DNA from: SCUN01 sp964343975
GTDB lineage: Bacteria; Acidobacteriota; Vicinamibacteria; Vicinamibacterales; SCN-69-37
Reading direction: 5' to 3'
Assembly: GCA_964343975.1 (NCBI GenBank)
Contig: CAYFLU010000130.1
Coordinates: 1 to 9,406, forward strand
DNA: 9,406 nt
Shown here piece by piece: positions 1-6,302 of this stretch. Below the pieces are notes generated by a model. It was not told where the DNA came from. It saw only the letters and a list, made by a program, of their open reading frames with translations, and searched no databases. Each line of letters opens with the position of its first letter. Position 1 is the stretch's first letter. A program made the translations under genes and the position numbers.

Positions 1-839
1 GGCGCCCAGTTCGCTTTGCCGAGGTGCGTGACCTGGTTCACGTTCTTGCCGTCGCGATCCATCGTGAACACTTCGAGCGTCGTCGGCTTCCACACAGCTT
101 TCTTCAGCAGGTCAAAGTACTTGTTGAGCTCGTCGCCCGGCGCCGGGTGATAGCCGCGCCACACGATCTTCGTGCCGTCGGGTGAATAGAACGGACCGCC
201 GTCCGGACCCGGCATGTTCGTGAGACGACGAACGTCCGAGCCATCCGGGTTCATTGAGTAGAGCTCCATGTCGCCGTCGCGCACGCTCGTGAAGACGATT
301 CGGCCATCCTTGCCCACCGTCGCTTCCGCGTCGTAGCCCGGCGTGCTCGTGAGTCGCTTGAGGTTCTTGCCGTCGACGCCCACGCTGAAGATGTCGTAGC
401 TGTCGAAGATGCCCCACACGTAGCCGAGCGACTGATCGGGCGGCGTCGGGCACGGCTTGCCGGCCAGATGCGTTGACGCGTAGAAGATCGACTTGCCGTC
501 GGCCGAGTAGTGACTGCACGTCGTGCGGCCATCGCCGGTCGACACGAGCTTGCGATCCGTGCCGTCGATGTTCATCGAGTAGATCTGGTCGCAGTCGTGG
601 CCCTGCGTGCTCTGGAAGCTGAGGCGCTTGCCGTCGAACGAGAAATACGCTTCCGCGTTCTCGCCGCCGTTGGTCAGCTGTTTGATGTTCTTGAGGTGCT
701 TCTCGCCGGGATATTCCATCGGCGACTGCGCACCGGGACGCGGACCGCCCATCGCGGGCGCAGCGCCGCGCTGCGCCGCAACCGACACGGCCAGAGCGGG
801 AACCAGAACAAGCGGCAGGACGCGAATCAACTTGGTCAT
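1..839 (-). CDS. Exported TolB-like (PD40/WD40-like beta-propeller) protein, C-terminus outside window
   Basis: The frame is open from the ATG at 839 down to the left edge (279 complete codons), so this is the N-terminal part of a longer protein. Residues 1-23 form a signal peptide (basic MTKLIR, a hydrophobic core, then VSVAAQ), so the product is probably periplasmic. After a Gly/Pro/Ala linker the chain shows repeated beta-propeller blades of the PD40 type: FSFDGKRLSF (66-75), YSADGKSIFY (111-120), a degenerate blade GKDGRIVFTS (176-185), and YSPDGTKIVW (218-227). Between them are strand motifs such as IYSMNIDGT and LYSMNPDGS. This is the pattern of TolB C-terminal-like propellers, often found alone or in front of peptidases in Acidobacteriota. 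The visible part holds only propeller sequence, so no enzymatic role can be given. It is divergent from dinB, and the start is supported by a -10 hexamer 7 nt upstream. Confidence 0.85.
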   Translation of the reverse strand, partial: MTKLIRVLPLVLVPALAVSVAAQRGAAPAMGGPRPGAQSPMEYPGEKHLKNIKQLTNGGENAEAYFSFDGKRLSFQSTQGHDCDQIYSMNIDGTDRKLVSTGDGRTTCSHYSADGKSIFYASTHLAGKPCPTPPDQSLGYVWGIFDSYDIFSVGVDGKNLKRLTSTPGYDAEATVGKDGRIVFTSVRDGDMELYSMNPDGSDVRRLTNMPGPDGGPFYSPDGTKIVWRGYHPAPGDELNKYFDLLKKAVWKPTTLEVFTMDRDGKNVNQVTHLGKANWA

Positions 840-846
840 GCCGACC

Positions 847-852
847 ATTCTA
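847..852 (-). promoter_or_regulatory. -10-like hexamer TAGAAT, leaderless promoter of the TolB-like gene
   Basis: On the minus strand TAGAAT lies at 852-847 (inside TCTAGAAT, 854-847), followed by 7 nt and then the ATG at 839. Transcription would begin at or next to the A of the start codon. No Shine-Dalgarno sequence lies between. I see no good -35 match 16-18 bp upstream. The call rests on the hexamer, its spacing and the same arrangement at four other genes in the window. Confidence 0.5.
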
Positions 853-896
853 GACCCGAGATCCCCACCGGACGGAACCCTGCCGGATGCCCGGCG

Positions 897-902
897 TATG
901 CT
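897..902 (+). promoter_or_regulatory. -10-like hexamer TATGCT, leaderless promoter of dinB
   Basis: TATGCT is followed by 7 nt (GGCAGCG) and then the dinB ATG at 910. It overlaps an in-frame ATG at 898, which argues that 910 rather than 898 is the start. There is no Shine-Dalgarno sequence before either. No recognisable LexA-type operator is visible in the 70-bp divergent region, so SOS control is not supported here. Confidence 0.45.
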
Positions 903-909
903 GGCAGCG

Positions 910-1980
910 ATGCGCCGCATCATTCACGTCGACATGGACGCCTTCTACGCGTCGGTCGAGCAACGCGATCGCCCCGAACTGAAAGGCCAGCCCGTCGTCG
1001 TCGGCGGCCGGCCCGAAGGGCGCGGCGTGGTGGCGGCGGCCAGCTACGAAGCGCGGAAGTTCGGCATCCGCTCGGCGATGCCGATGGCCCGCGCGGTGCG
1101 GCAATGCCCGCACCTCGTGATCGTGCGACCCGACTTTCAGAAGTACCGCGCGGTGTCGCAGCAGGTGTTCGCCATCTTCCGGAGTGTGACGCCGCTCGTG
1201 GAAGGCCTGTCGCTCGACGAAGCGTATCTCGACGTCACCGACAACGCCTGGAATGAACCGCTCGGCATGACCGTGGCGAAACGGATCAAAGAGGAGATCA
1301 AAGCCACAACCGGGCTGACGGCGTCTGCGGGCGTGGCGCCCAACAAATTCCTGGCGAAGATCGGCTCGGGCTGGCGCAAGCCGGACGGACTGACCGTGAT
1401 TGCGCCCGAGCGCGTGGAGTCGTTTCTGCACGAACTGCCCGTGGACGCGCTCTGGGGCGTCGGCCCCGTGACGGCGGCGCGATTGCGCGAGCGCGGCATC
1501 ACCAAGCTCATTCAGGTGCGCACCGCCGATCCCGAGCACCTCCACGCCGCCGTCGGCAGCCACGCCGACTGGCTCGTGGATCTCGCCTACGGCCGCGATG
1601 AGCGGCGCGTGACGCCGTTTCGCAAAGCCAAGTCATCGAGCAGTGAGGAGACGTACGCGCACGATCTCGTGGACTTCATCGTCATGCAGGAAGAAGTCGG
1701 CCTGATGGCGCGCGAGAACGCCGACTGGCTCCGAGAGCGCGGCCTGCTCGCGAAGACCGTGACGATCAAAGTGCGTTACAGCGATTTCACCACCCTGACA
1801 CGCAGCGACTCGCGCGCGCCGACCGACGACGCCGACCAGATCGCGAATCGGGCGGTCGCGCTCCTCGACAAGACGGACGCGCGGGTGCGTCCGGTGCGCC
1901 TGCTCGGCGCGGGCGTGCATGGCCTCGTTGATCCGAAGGACCTCGACGATCGCGAACGGCGCCTGCCGTTCGATGCATAA
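910..1980 (+). CDS. dinB: DNA polymerase IV (Y-family translesion polymerase DinB)
   Basis: This is an error-prone Y-family DNA polymerase that extends primers past damaged template bases. The product is 356 aa, close to the roughly 350 aa of E. coli DinB. Palm residues are in register with E. coli: D8 in HVDMDAFYASVE (6-17) and D103/E104 in SLDEAYLDVT (101-110), the metal-binding carboxylates. Tyr13 sits at the steric-gate position that excludes ribonucleotides. The signature SAGVAPNKFLAKIGS (139-153) and KPDG follow, then a thumb helix-hairpin-helix (WGVGPVTAARLRERGI, 182-197) and a little-finger domain (about 240-345). The C-terminus ends RRLPFDA, at best a degenerate clamp-binding motif. 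The ATG at 910 is chosen because it gives exact N-terminal alignment (MRRIIHVDMD) and has a -10 hexamer 7 nt upstream. The frame stays open upstream to 607, but that part overlaps the divergent gene. The MBL gene follows after 27 nt. Confidence 0.97.
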   Translation: MRRIIHVDMDAFYASVEQRDRPELKGQPVVVGGRPEGRGVVAAASYEARKFGIRSAMPMARAVRQCPHLVIVRPDFQKYRAVSQQVFAIFRSVTPLVEGLSLDEAYLDVTDNAWNEPLGMTVAKRIKEEIKATTGLTASAGVAPNKFLAKIGSGWRKPDGLTVIAPERVESFLHELPVDALWGVGPVTAARLRERGITKLIQVRTADPEHLHAAVGSHADWLVDLAYGRDERRVTPFRKAKSSSSEETYAHDLVDFIVMQEEVGLMARENADWLRERGLLAKTVTIKVRYSDFTTLTRSDSRAPTDDADQIANRAVALLDKTDARVRPVRLLGAGVHGLVDPKDLDDRERRLPFDA

Positions 1981-1996
1981 TCCGAAGCACTCGTCT

Positions 1997-2002
1997 GGAG
2001 GT
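1997..2002 (+). promoter_or_regulatory. Strong Shine-Dalgarno GGAGGT before a GTG start
   Basis: GGAGGT lies 5 nt before the GTG at 2008. It fixes that GTG as the start of the metallo-beta-lactamase-fold gene over the in-frame ATGs downstream. It contrasts with the SD-less starts of the first genes of transcription units here and suggests translation from a leadered or dinB-read-through mRNA. A CATAAT hexamer at 1976-1981, overlapping the dinB stop, could serve as a separate -10. Confidence 0.7.
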
Positions 2003-2007
2003 CTGCC

Positions 2008-3138
2008 GTGAAGCGTTCCATGTCGCTTGCCCTGATGTTGATGGTCACCCTGTGTGTACCGGCTGCCACGCACGTCTCCGCACAAGGCGGCCGTCGGGGT
2101 GCGACGCCGGCCACATCCGCGCCATCGGCGCGTCCGCCGCAGACGCTCGACATCTATTTCATCGACGTTGAAGGCGGGCAGGCCACGCTCGTCGTCACCG
2201 CAGCCGGCGAGTCGCTGCTCATCGACGCCGGCTATCCCGGCGACAGCTCGCTGATCGCGCCGGCGTTCGGCGAAAAGCCCGGCAAGCCGGGCGAGGCGCG
2301 CGATCCGGAGCGCATCATGGCGGCAGCGAAAGACGCCGGCATCTCGCGCATCGACTATCTGCTGATGACGCACTCGCACGCCGATCACGGTGGCGGCGTG
2401 CTCGAGATCTCGAAGATGCTGCCGGTGCGCAACATCGTGAATCACATTCCGCCGGTGCCCGACGCCGAGACCAACGTGGCCGGCACACACAAGATCTACG
2501 AGCGCTTCATCGAAGCCGGCGTCGGCGTGAATCACATCGAGCCGAAACCGGGCGAGAAGCTGCCAATGAAAGGTGTCGACGTCTTCTTCGTGTCGGCCAA
2601 TGGACAGGTGCTGACCAAGGCACTGCCAGGCGCCGGACAGAAGAACACGACCTGCACGGGCACGGGCATTGATGCGCAGGAAAAGTACGAGAACCCGTTC
2701 TCGAACGGCATCAAGCTGCAGTACGGCCAGTTCAGCTTCCTCGACGTCGGCGACCTCACGGGCCCGGGCCTCTTCGCGCTCGGCTGCCCCGCGAATCTGG
2801 TCGGCCTCGCGGACGTGTATCTTGTGGCGCACCACGGCGGCAACGACGGCGCGGATCCGTCGCTGTTTCAGGCGCTGAAGCCGCGCATCGCAGTGTTCAA
2901 CAACGGCGTGCGCAAGGGCGCGCAGGCGAACACCCTCGCCACCGTGAAGCAGCTCGGCATCGACGGCTGGCAATTGCACAAAACGCAGAACACGGGCGCC
3001 GAGAATGCGCCCGACGCGCGCATCGCAAATCTCGACGAGTCCACCGCCGCGTGGATCCGCGTCACGGCGAAGGCCGACGGCTCGTTCACCGTCACGAACG
3101 GGCGCACGAAGGAGACGAAGACGTACGCGAAGCGCTAA
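2008..3138 (+). CDS. Exported metallo-beta-lactamase-fold hydrolase, ComEC/Rec2-like
   Basis: The product is 376 aa with an N-terminal signal peptide (KR, then the hydrophobic stretch SLALMLMVTLCV, cleavage probably near HVSAQ at 22-26), so it should act in the periplasm or outside. A low-complexity linker (27-46) precedes an MBL fold starting LDIYFIDVEGGQATLV (47-62) with IDAGYPG (72-78). The zinc-binding motif is THSHADHGGG (121-130: H122, H124, D126, H127). H146, D249 (in FLDVGDLTG) and H275/H276 (VAHHGG) are the likely remaining ligands. The order and wording (VEGGQATLV, LLMTHSHADH, LQYGQFSFLDVGDL) match the MBL domain found at the C-terminus of the DNA-uptake protein ComEC and in stand-alone relatives. 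No membrane channel domain is present, so this is a soluble relative. The substrate is unknown; nuclease or phosphodiesterase activity is only a family-based guess. It is probably co-transcribed with dinB. Confidence 0.88.
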   Translation: MKRSMSLALMLMVTLCVPAATHVSAQGGRRGATPATSAPSARPPQTLDIYFIDVEGGQATLVVTAAGESLLIDAGYPGDSSLIAPAFGEKPGKPGEARDPERIMAAAKDAGISRIDYLLMTHSHADHGGGVLEISKMLPVRNIVNHIPPVPDAETNVAGTHKIYERFIEAGVGVNHIEPKPGEKLPMKGVDVFFVSANGQVLTKALPGAGQKNTTCTGTGIDAQEKYENPFSNGIKLQYGQFSFLDVGDLTGPGLFALGCPANLVGLADVYLVAHHGGNDGADPSLFQALKPRIAVFNNGVRKGAQANTLATVKQLGIDGWQLHKTQNTGAENAPDARIANLDESTAAWIRVTAKADGSFTVTNGRTKETKTYAKR

Positions 3139-3143
3139 GCGCG

Positions 3144-3169
3144 CGTCGTGCGGCTACTTCCGCACGACG
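3144..3169. terminator. Hairpin between convergent genes, possible bidirectional terminator
   Basis: A perfect 10-bp stem (3144-3153 with 3160-3169) closes a 6-nt loop (3154-3159). It begins 6 nt after the MBL-fold stop, so it can terminate rightward transcription. Its right arm encodes the last residues of the cyclophilin gene on the other strand, whose stop codon sits in the loop. There is no T-tract on either side, so intrinsic termination is not certain; the stem could instead protect mRNA 3' ends. Confidence 0.5.
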
Positions 3170-4269
3170 ACCTTCGTCACCGTGATCGGCTCAACCGGCG
3201 CTTCGCCGTTCACGGCGACGGCTTCGATCGCCTTCGCGATGTCGAGCCCCTGCTCGACCTCCGCGAACACCGTATAGAGCCCGTCGAGGCCGTGGCACTC
3301 GCCGACGCAGACGAAGAACGAGCCGGTGGCGCTGTCTTTGTCCTCGCCGCGCGCCATCGACACGATGCCCGGCGCATTCGGCGTGGGCGTGAACTCGCCC
3401 TTCATGTTCATGATGAGCGCCTGCTGCTTGACGCTGAGCGGCGCCGCGCGAAACGCCGGTGAGCCCGTCTGAATGACGAAGTTCTTCACCACGCGGTGCA
3501 CGAGCGTGACGTCGTACACGCCCGCCTGCGCCATGCGCAGGAACTGCCGCACCGTTTCCGGGGCGAGATCCGGGCGCATCTTCAACACGATGTCGCCCTT
3601 CGTCGTCTGCACAACCGCGCGATAGGCCGCGAGCTCCGCCACCGTCTCCGTCGAAAACGGCACGACCGGCGGCGGAGGCGTGTCGCGAATGGTCACAGAC
3701 GTGATCACGACGGGCGTCGCAGGCAGTCCGTTCGCATTCGCCGGCACCGCCGAGATCTGCTCGACGACGTCCATGCCGTCCACGACCGTGCCGAACACGG
3801 TGTAGTGCTCCTTGATCGCGTGTTGATCGGTGACGCAGACGAAGAACTGCAGACCGCCGCTGTTCGGATTCCCCGGCGCCAGCACCGCCGCCACCGCGCC
3901 GCGCGCGTAGTCATCGTCGGTGAATTCCGGCTTGAGCTGGTTCATGCCGCCCGTGCCGAAGAGCGCGGTTTTCGTCGCGTCTTTCGTGAGCGGGTCGCCG
4001 CCCTGGATGATGCCGTACTTGATGATGCGGTGAAACAGCGTGCCGTTATACGCGCCCGCCTGCGCCTGCTTCATCATGAACGCCACATGATTCGGCGCCT
4101 TGTCGGGACGCAGGGCAATGACGAACGTCCCCATCGACGTCTCCACCACAGCCTGTTTGTTCTTCATCGCATCGACGGGGATATCGGCCGTAAAGAACGC
4201 GGGCGGCTTGGCCTGCGGTGCGGGTTTGGCCTGAGCCAGGAGCGCGAGGAGCAACATGGCACGAAACAT
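3154..4269 (-). CDS. Exported peptidyl-prolyl isomerase with two cyclophilin domains
   Basis: The product is 371 aa and should catalyse cis-trans isomerisation of Xaa-Pro bonds, probably in the periplasm. A short hydrophobic N-terminus (FRAMLLLALLAQAKP) looks like a signal peptide followed by a Lys/Pro/Ala linker. Domain 1 (about 38-195) has FHRIIKYGIIQGGDP (79-93, catalytic-type R81), NSGGLQFFVCV (136-146) and YTVFGTVVDGMDVVEQI. Domain 2 (about 215-371) repeats the plan: VHRVVKNFVIQTGSP (257-271, R259), ATGSFFVCV (314-322) and YTVFAEVEQGLDIAKAI. A proline-rich linker (TPPPPVVP, 197-204) separates them. Both keep the His-Arg pair and the QFF/SFF core, so both may be active. A typical bacterial cyclophilin has one domain of about 160 residues. 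The start at 4269 is preferred over the Met at codon 5 because a TAGAAT hexamer ends 6 nt upstream. It is convergent with the MBL-fold gene and divergent from the M28 peptidase gene. Confidence 0.93.
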   Translation of the reverse strand: MFRAMLLLALLAQAKPAPQAKPPAFFTADIPVDAMKNKQAVVETSMGTFVIALRPDKAPNHVAFMMKQAQAGAYNGTLFHRIIKYGIIQGGDPLTKDATKTALFGTGGMNQLKPEFTDDDYARGAVAAVLAPGNPNSGGLQFFVCVTDQHAIKEHYTVFGTVVDGMDVVEQISAVPANANGLPATPVVITSVTIRDTPPPPVVPFSTETVAELAAYRAVVQTTKGDIVLKMRPDLAPETVRQFLRMAQAGVYDVTLVHRVVKNFVIQTGSPAFRAAPLSVKQQALIMNMKGEFTPTPNAPGIVSMARGEDKDSATGSFFVCVGECHGLDGLYTVFAEVEQGLDIAKAIEAVAVNGEAPVEPITVTKVVVRK

Positions 4270-4275
4270 GTGCCA

Positions 4276-4281
4276 ATTCTA
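4276..4281 (-). promoter_or_regulatory. -10-like hexamer TAGAAT, leaderless promoter of the cyclophilin gene
   Basis: On the minus strand TAGAAT (4281-4276) is followed by TGGCAC and then the ATG at 4269. The eight bases TCTAGAAT (4283-4276) are identical to those before the TolB-like gene. The right edge of the long inverted repeat lies 2 bp upstream of the hexamer, so one arm covers the expected spacer and -35 area of this promoter. Confidence 0.5.
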
Positions 4282-4283
4282 GA

Positions 4284-4373
4284 GACCTCGGGAGTCGTTT
4301 CGGGCACTTTTGGAAACTCAGGTTTACATGCCGCCTCAGGTTGACGTTTCTGCCCGAAACGACTCCCGAGGTC
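4284..4373. repeat. 90-bp element: perfect 23-bp inverted repeat around a 44-bp centre
   Basis: Bases 4284-4306 are the exact reverse complement of 4351-4373 (23 of 23). The arm starts GACCTCGGGAG and ends TTTCGGGCA. The 44-bp centre (4307-4350) contains a direct repeat CTCAGGTT (4317-4324 and 4335-4342). It lies between two divergent promoters: one arm abuts the cyclophilin -10, the other ends just before the possible -35 of the peptidase gene. It may be a MITE or REPIN-like mobile repeat, a pair of operator sites, or a cruciform. I see no second copy in the window. Confidence 0.8.
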
Positions 4374-4374
4374 G

Positions 4375-4402
4375 TTACCAGTCTTCGGGTCCGCGCTATG
4401 CT
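4375..4402 (+). promoter_or_regulatory. Possible leaderless promoter of the M28 peptidase gene (TTACCA, 16 bp, TATGCT)
   Basis: TATGCT (4397-4402) is followed by CTCGGC and the ATG at 4409, 6 nt away. TTACCA at 4375-4380 is a fair -35 candidate at 16-bp spacing. The hexamer is the same as before dinB. No Shine-Dalgarno sequence precedes the start. One arm of the inverted repeat ends at 4373, directly upstream of the -35 candidate, where an activator site could lie. Confidence 0.5.
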
Positions 4403-4408
4403 CTCGGC

Positions 4409-6100
4409 ATGCGCATTCGTCATGCCGCTCTTGCCGTGCTGCTCACGTCGGCGATCGCCTGTGCGTCGGAGCCGAAAGGCCCGATCCCGGTGAAGGATCT
4501 GCCCGACATCGACACCAAACTCGCTCTGGACGACATCAAGAAGCTCGCCTCCGATGAATTCGAGGGCCGGAGCCCGGGCTCGAAGGGCGAAGACCTCACC
4601 GTGCAGTTCCTCAGCGACCAGTTCAAGGCCATCGGCCTGAAGCCCGGCAATCCCGACGGCACATGGACGCAGGCCGTGCCGCTCGTCGGTCTGACGAGCG
4701 ACAAGATGACGCCGCTCAAGATCACGGCGAAGAACGGCAAATCGCTCGACCTCAAGTTCCGCGATCAGTTCGTGGGCTGGAGCCGGCGCGTGACCGACAA
4801 GATCGAACTCGCAAAGTCCGACATGATCTTCATCGGCTACGGCGTGCAGGCGCCCGAGTACGGTTGGGACGATCTCAAAGGCGTCGACGTGAAGGGCAAG
4901 ACGATCGTCGTCCTCGTGAACGACCCGCAGGTGAAGGGCGCCGACGGGCAGCTCGACGCGGCGATCTTCAAGGGCAACGCGATGACCTACTACGGCCGCT
5001 GGACCTACAAGTTCGACAAGGCCGCGGAGCTCGGCGCCGACGCCGTGATCATCGTGCACGAGACGGCCACGGCCGGCTACGGCTGGAACGTCGTCCGCAA
5101 CATGGCGGGCGAACGCTTCGACCTCGCCACGCCGAACAAGAACATGGACAAGGCGAAGCTCGACAGCTGGATGTCGGTCGAAGCGGCGAAGGACCTCTTC
5201 ACGCTCGCGGGCCTCGACTACGACAAGGCCAAGGCCGCCGCGCAGACGAAGGACTTCAAGCCGATGCCGCTGAACCTCACGGCGTCGCTCTCATTCGAAC
5301 AGAAACAGCGCACCGTGAACTCGCGCAACGTCGTCGCGAAGCTCGAGGGCAGCGACCCGACGCTGAAGAACGAATACGTCGTGTTCTCCGCGCACTGGGA
5401 TCACTTCGGCATCGGCGAGCCCATCAACGGCGACAAGATCTACAACGGCGCGGCGGACAACGCGTCGGGCACGGCGGCGCTGCTCGCCGCGGCGCGCGTG
5501 GCCACGAAGGTAAAGCCGGCGCCGAAGCGGACGATGATCTTCCTCGCGGTAACCGCCGAAGAACAGGGCCTGCTCGGCTCGCAGTACTACGGCACGTTCC
5601 CGCTCTATCCGCTCGAGAAGACCCTCGCCAACGTAAACATGGACGACAACCTCTCCATGTGGGGCCGCACCAAAGACACGATGGTGATCGGCCTCGGCGC
5701 GTCGGATCTCGACGACTACCTGAAAGACGTGGCGGGCGAACTGGGCAAGACGCTCAAGCCGGACGGCGAACCGGAGAAGGGCTTCTACTACCGCTCGGAT
5801 CACTTCAACTTCGCGAAGGTCGGCGTGCCCGCACTCGATACCGACGATGGCGACGATGTGATCGGCAAGCCGGAAGGCTACGGCAAGCAGAAGAAGGACT
5901 ACTACACCGAGCACGACTACCACCAGCCGAGCGACGACGTGAAGGCCGAGTGGGACATGGCGGGCTTCGCGGAAGATGCGAAGATGCTCTTCGCCGTCGG
6001 CTATCGCGTGGCGCAGGCAGACAAGTTCCCGGAGTGGAAGCCGGGGAATGAGTTCAAGGCCATCCGCGAGAAGATGCTTGGTGGGGCAAGTAAGAAGTAA
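4409..6100 (+). CDS. Zinc-dependent M28-family peptidase, probable lipoprotein
   Basis: The product is 563 aa. The N-terminus (RIRHAALAVLLTSAIACASE) is a signal peptide with Cys18 after SAIA, a plausible though imperfect lipobox, so it is probably membrane-anchored and faces the periplasm. The M28 aminopeptidase domain has all five expected metal ligands and the catalytic acid: H329 in FSAHWDHFG (326-334), D350 in NGAADNASGT (346-355), E384/E385 in VTAEEQGLLGS (381-391), D412 in NMDDN (410-414) and H465 in YRSDHFNFAKVG (461-472). EHDYHQPSDD (501-510) is also typical. The region about 140-240, inserted before the catalytic part (FIGYGVQAPEYGWDDL, GKTIVVLVNDP, LGADAVIIVHE), fits a PA-type lid domain. 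It probably removes N-terminal residues from peptides; substrate preference cannot be read. The ATG at 4409 is chosen from the signal peptide and nearby -10; upstream in-frame codons run through the inverted repeat. The last codons and stop come from a heptamer repeat. Confidence 0.95.
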   Translation: MRIRHAALAVLLTSAIACASEPKGPIPVKDLPDIDTKLALDDIKKLASDEFEGRSPGSKGEDLTVQFLSDQFKAIGLKPGNPDGTWTQAVPLVGLTSDKMTPLKITAKNGKSLDLKFRDQFVGWSRRVTDKIELAKSDMIFIGYGVQAPEYGWDDLKGVDVKGKTIVVLVNDPQVKGADGQLDAAIFKGNAMTYYGRWTYKFDKAAELGADAVIIVHETATAGYGWNVVRNMAGERFDLATPNKNMDKAKLDSWMSVEAAKDLFTLAGLDYDKAKAAAQTKDFKPMPLNLTASLSFEQKQRTVNSRNVVAKLEGSDPTLKNEYVVFSAHWDHFGIGEPINGDKIYNGAADNASGTAALLAAARVATKVKPAPKRTMIFLAVTAEEQGLLGSQYYGTFPLYPLEKTLANVNMDDNLSMWGRTKDTMVIGLGASDLDDYLKDVAGELGKTLKPDGEPEKGFYYRSDHFNFAKVGVPALDTDDGDDVIGKPEGYGKQKKDYYTEHDYHQPSDDVKAEWDMAGFAEDAKMLFAVGYRVAQADKFPEWKPGNEFKAIREKMLGGASKK

Positions 6101-6111
6101 GAAGTAAGAAG
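6057..6111 (+). repeat. 55-bp left copy of sequence duplicated across the assembly gap
   Basis: These 55 bases, covering the last 14 codons and stop of the M28 gene plus the heptamer repeat, recur exactly at 6212-6266. One copy touches the left edge of the N run and the other touches the right edge. This is the expected picture when two contigs ending on the same k-mer of 55 are scaffolded without being merged. I read it as an assembly artefact rather than a biological duplication. Confidence 0.9.
6090..6110 (+). repeat. Heptamer tandem repeat GTAAGAA x3
   Basis: Three perfect GTAAGAA units followed by G. The first unit and the start of the second encode the peptidase C-terminus Ser-Lys-Lys and its TAA stop. 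Since the unit is 7 nt, the three TAA triplets fall in all three forward frames. A second copy of the array is at 6245-6265 because of the gap duplication. Degenerate relatives of the unit (GTGAGAA, GTAGAA, GTGGGAA) continue at 6274-6292. The true copy number is unknown, as the assembly breaks here. Confidence 0.85.
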
Positions 6112-6211
6112 NNNNNNNNNNNNNNNNNNNNNNNNNNNNNNNNNNNNNNNNNNNNNNNNNNNNNNNNNNNNNNNNNNNNNNNNNNNNNNNNNNNNNNNNN
6201 NNNNNNNNNNN
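6112..6211. other. Assembly gap, exactly 100 N
   Basis: A run of exactly 100 N is a conventional scaffold placeholder, not a measured length. As both flanks are the same 55 bp, the real distance between the peptidase stop and the tag start may be only about 52 nt if the contigs truly overlap. Confidence 0.95.
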
Positions 6212-6266
6212 AGGCCATCCGCGAGAAGATGCTTGGTGGGGCAAGTAAGAAGTAAGAAGTAAGAAG
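6212..6266 (+). repeat. 55-bp right copy of sequence duplicated across the assembly gap
   Basis: Identical to 6057-6111, starting immediately after the last N. It carries a second copy of the peptidase 3' end, which should not be annotated as a separate gene fragment. It includes the second GTAAGAA x3 array at 6245-6265. Confidence 0.9.
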
Positions 6267-6290
6267 CAACACGTGAGAAGTAGAAGTGGG

Positions 6291-6302
6291 AAGGAAGAAG
6301 GG
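6291..6302 (+). promoter_or_regulatory. Purine-rich Shine-Dalgarno region of tag
   Basis: The tract AAGGAAGAAGGG ends 5 nt before the TTG at 6308. It is the tail of a purine-only stretch that seems to be a decayed form of the upstream heptamer repeat. AAGGG at 6298-6302 is the best-placed pairing for the 6308 start. Confidence 0.5.

Noticed and set aside
607..909. N-terminal extension of dinB to 607
   Set aside because: It overlaps the divergent TolB-like gene, has no similarity to DinB, and the ATG at 910 aligns exactly with the family start.
840..909. LexA/SOS box before dinB
   Set aside because: No palindromic operator resembling known LexA sites could be found in the 70-bp divergent region.
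1633..2979. 448-codon open frame on the minus strand, antisense to dinB and the MBL-fold gene
   Set aside because: Rich in Arg/His/Ala/Val as expected from the antisense of GC-rich codons; it spans two clearly identified genes and has no domain signature.
4310..4408. 33-codon extension of the M28 peptidase
   Set aside because: It runs through the inverted repeat and would bury the signal peptide; the ATG at 4409 has a nearby -10 hexamer.
4663..6051. 462-codon forward open frame within the M28 peptidase gene
   Set aside because: Arg/Gly-rich shifted frame of a gene whose real frame has all catalytic motifs.
6057..6266. True tandem duplication of the peptidase 3' end
   Set aside because: Both copies abut the N run exactly and are identical over exactly 55 bases, which is better explained by contig overlap.
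6090..6266. CRISPR-like array
   Set aside because: The units are 7 nt with no spacers; the larger 55-bp duplication is an assembly effect.
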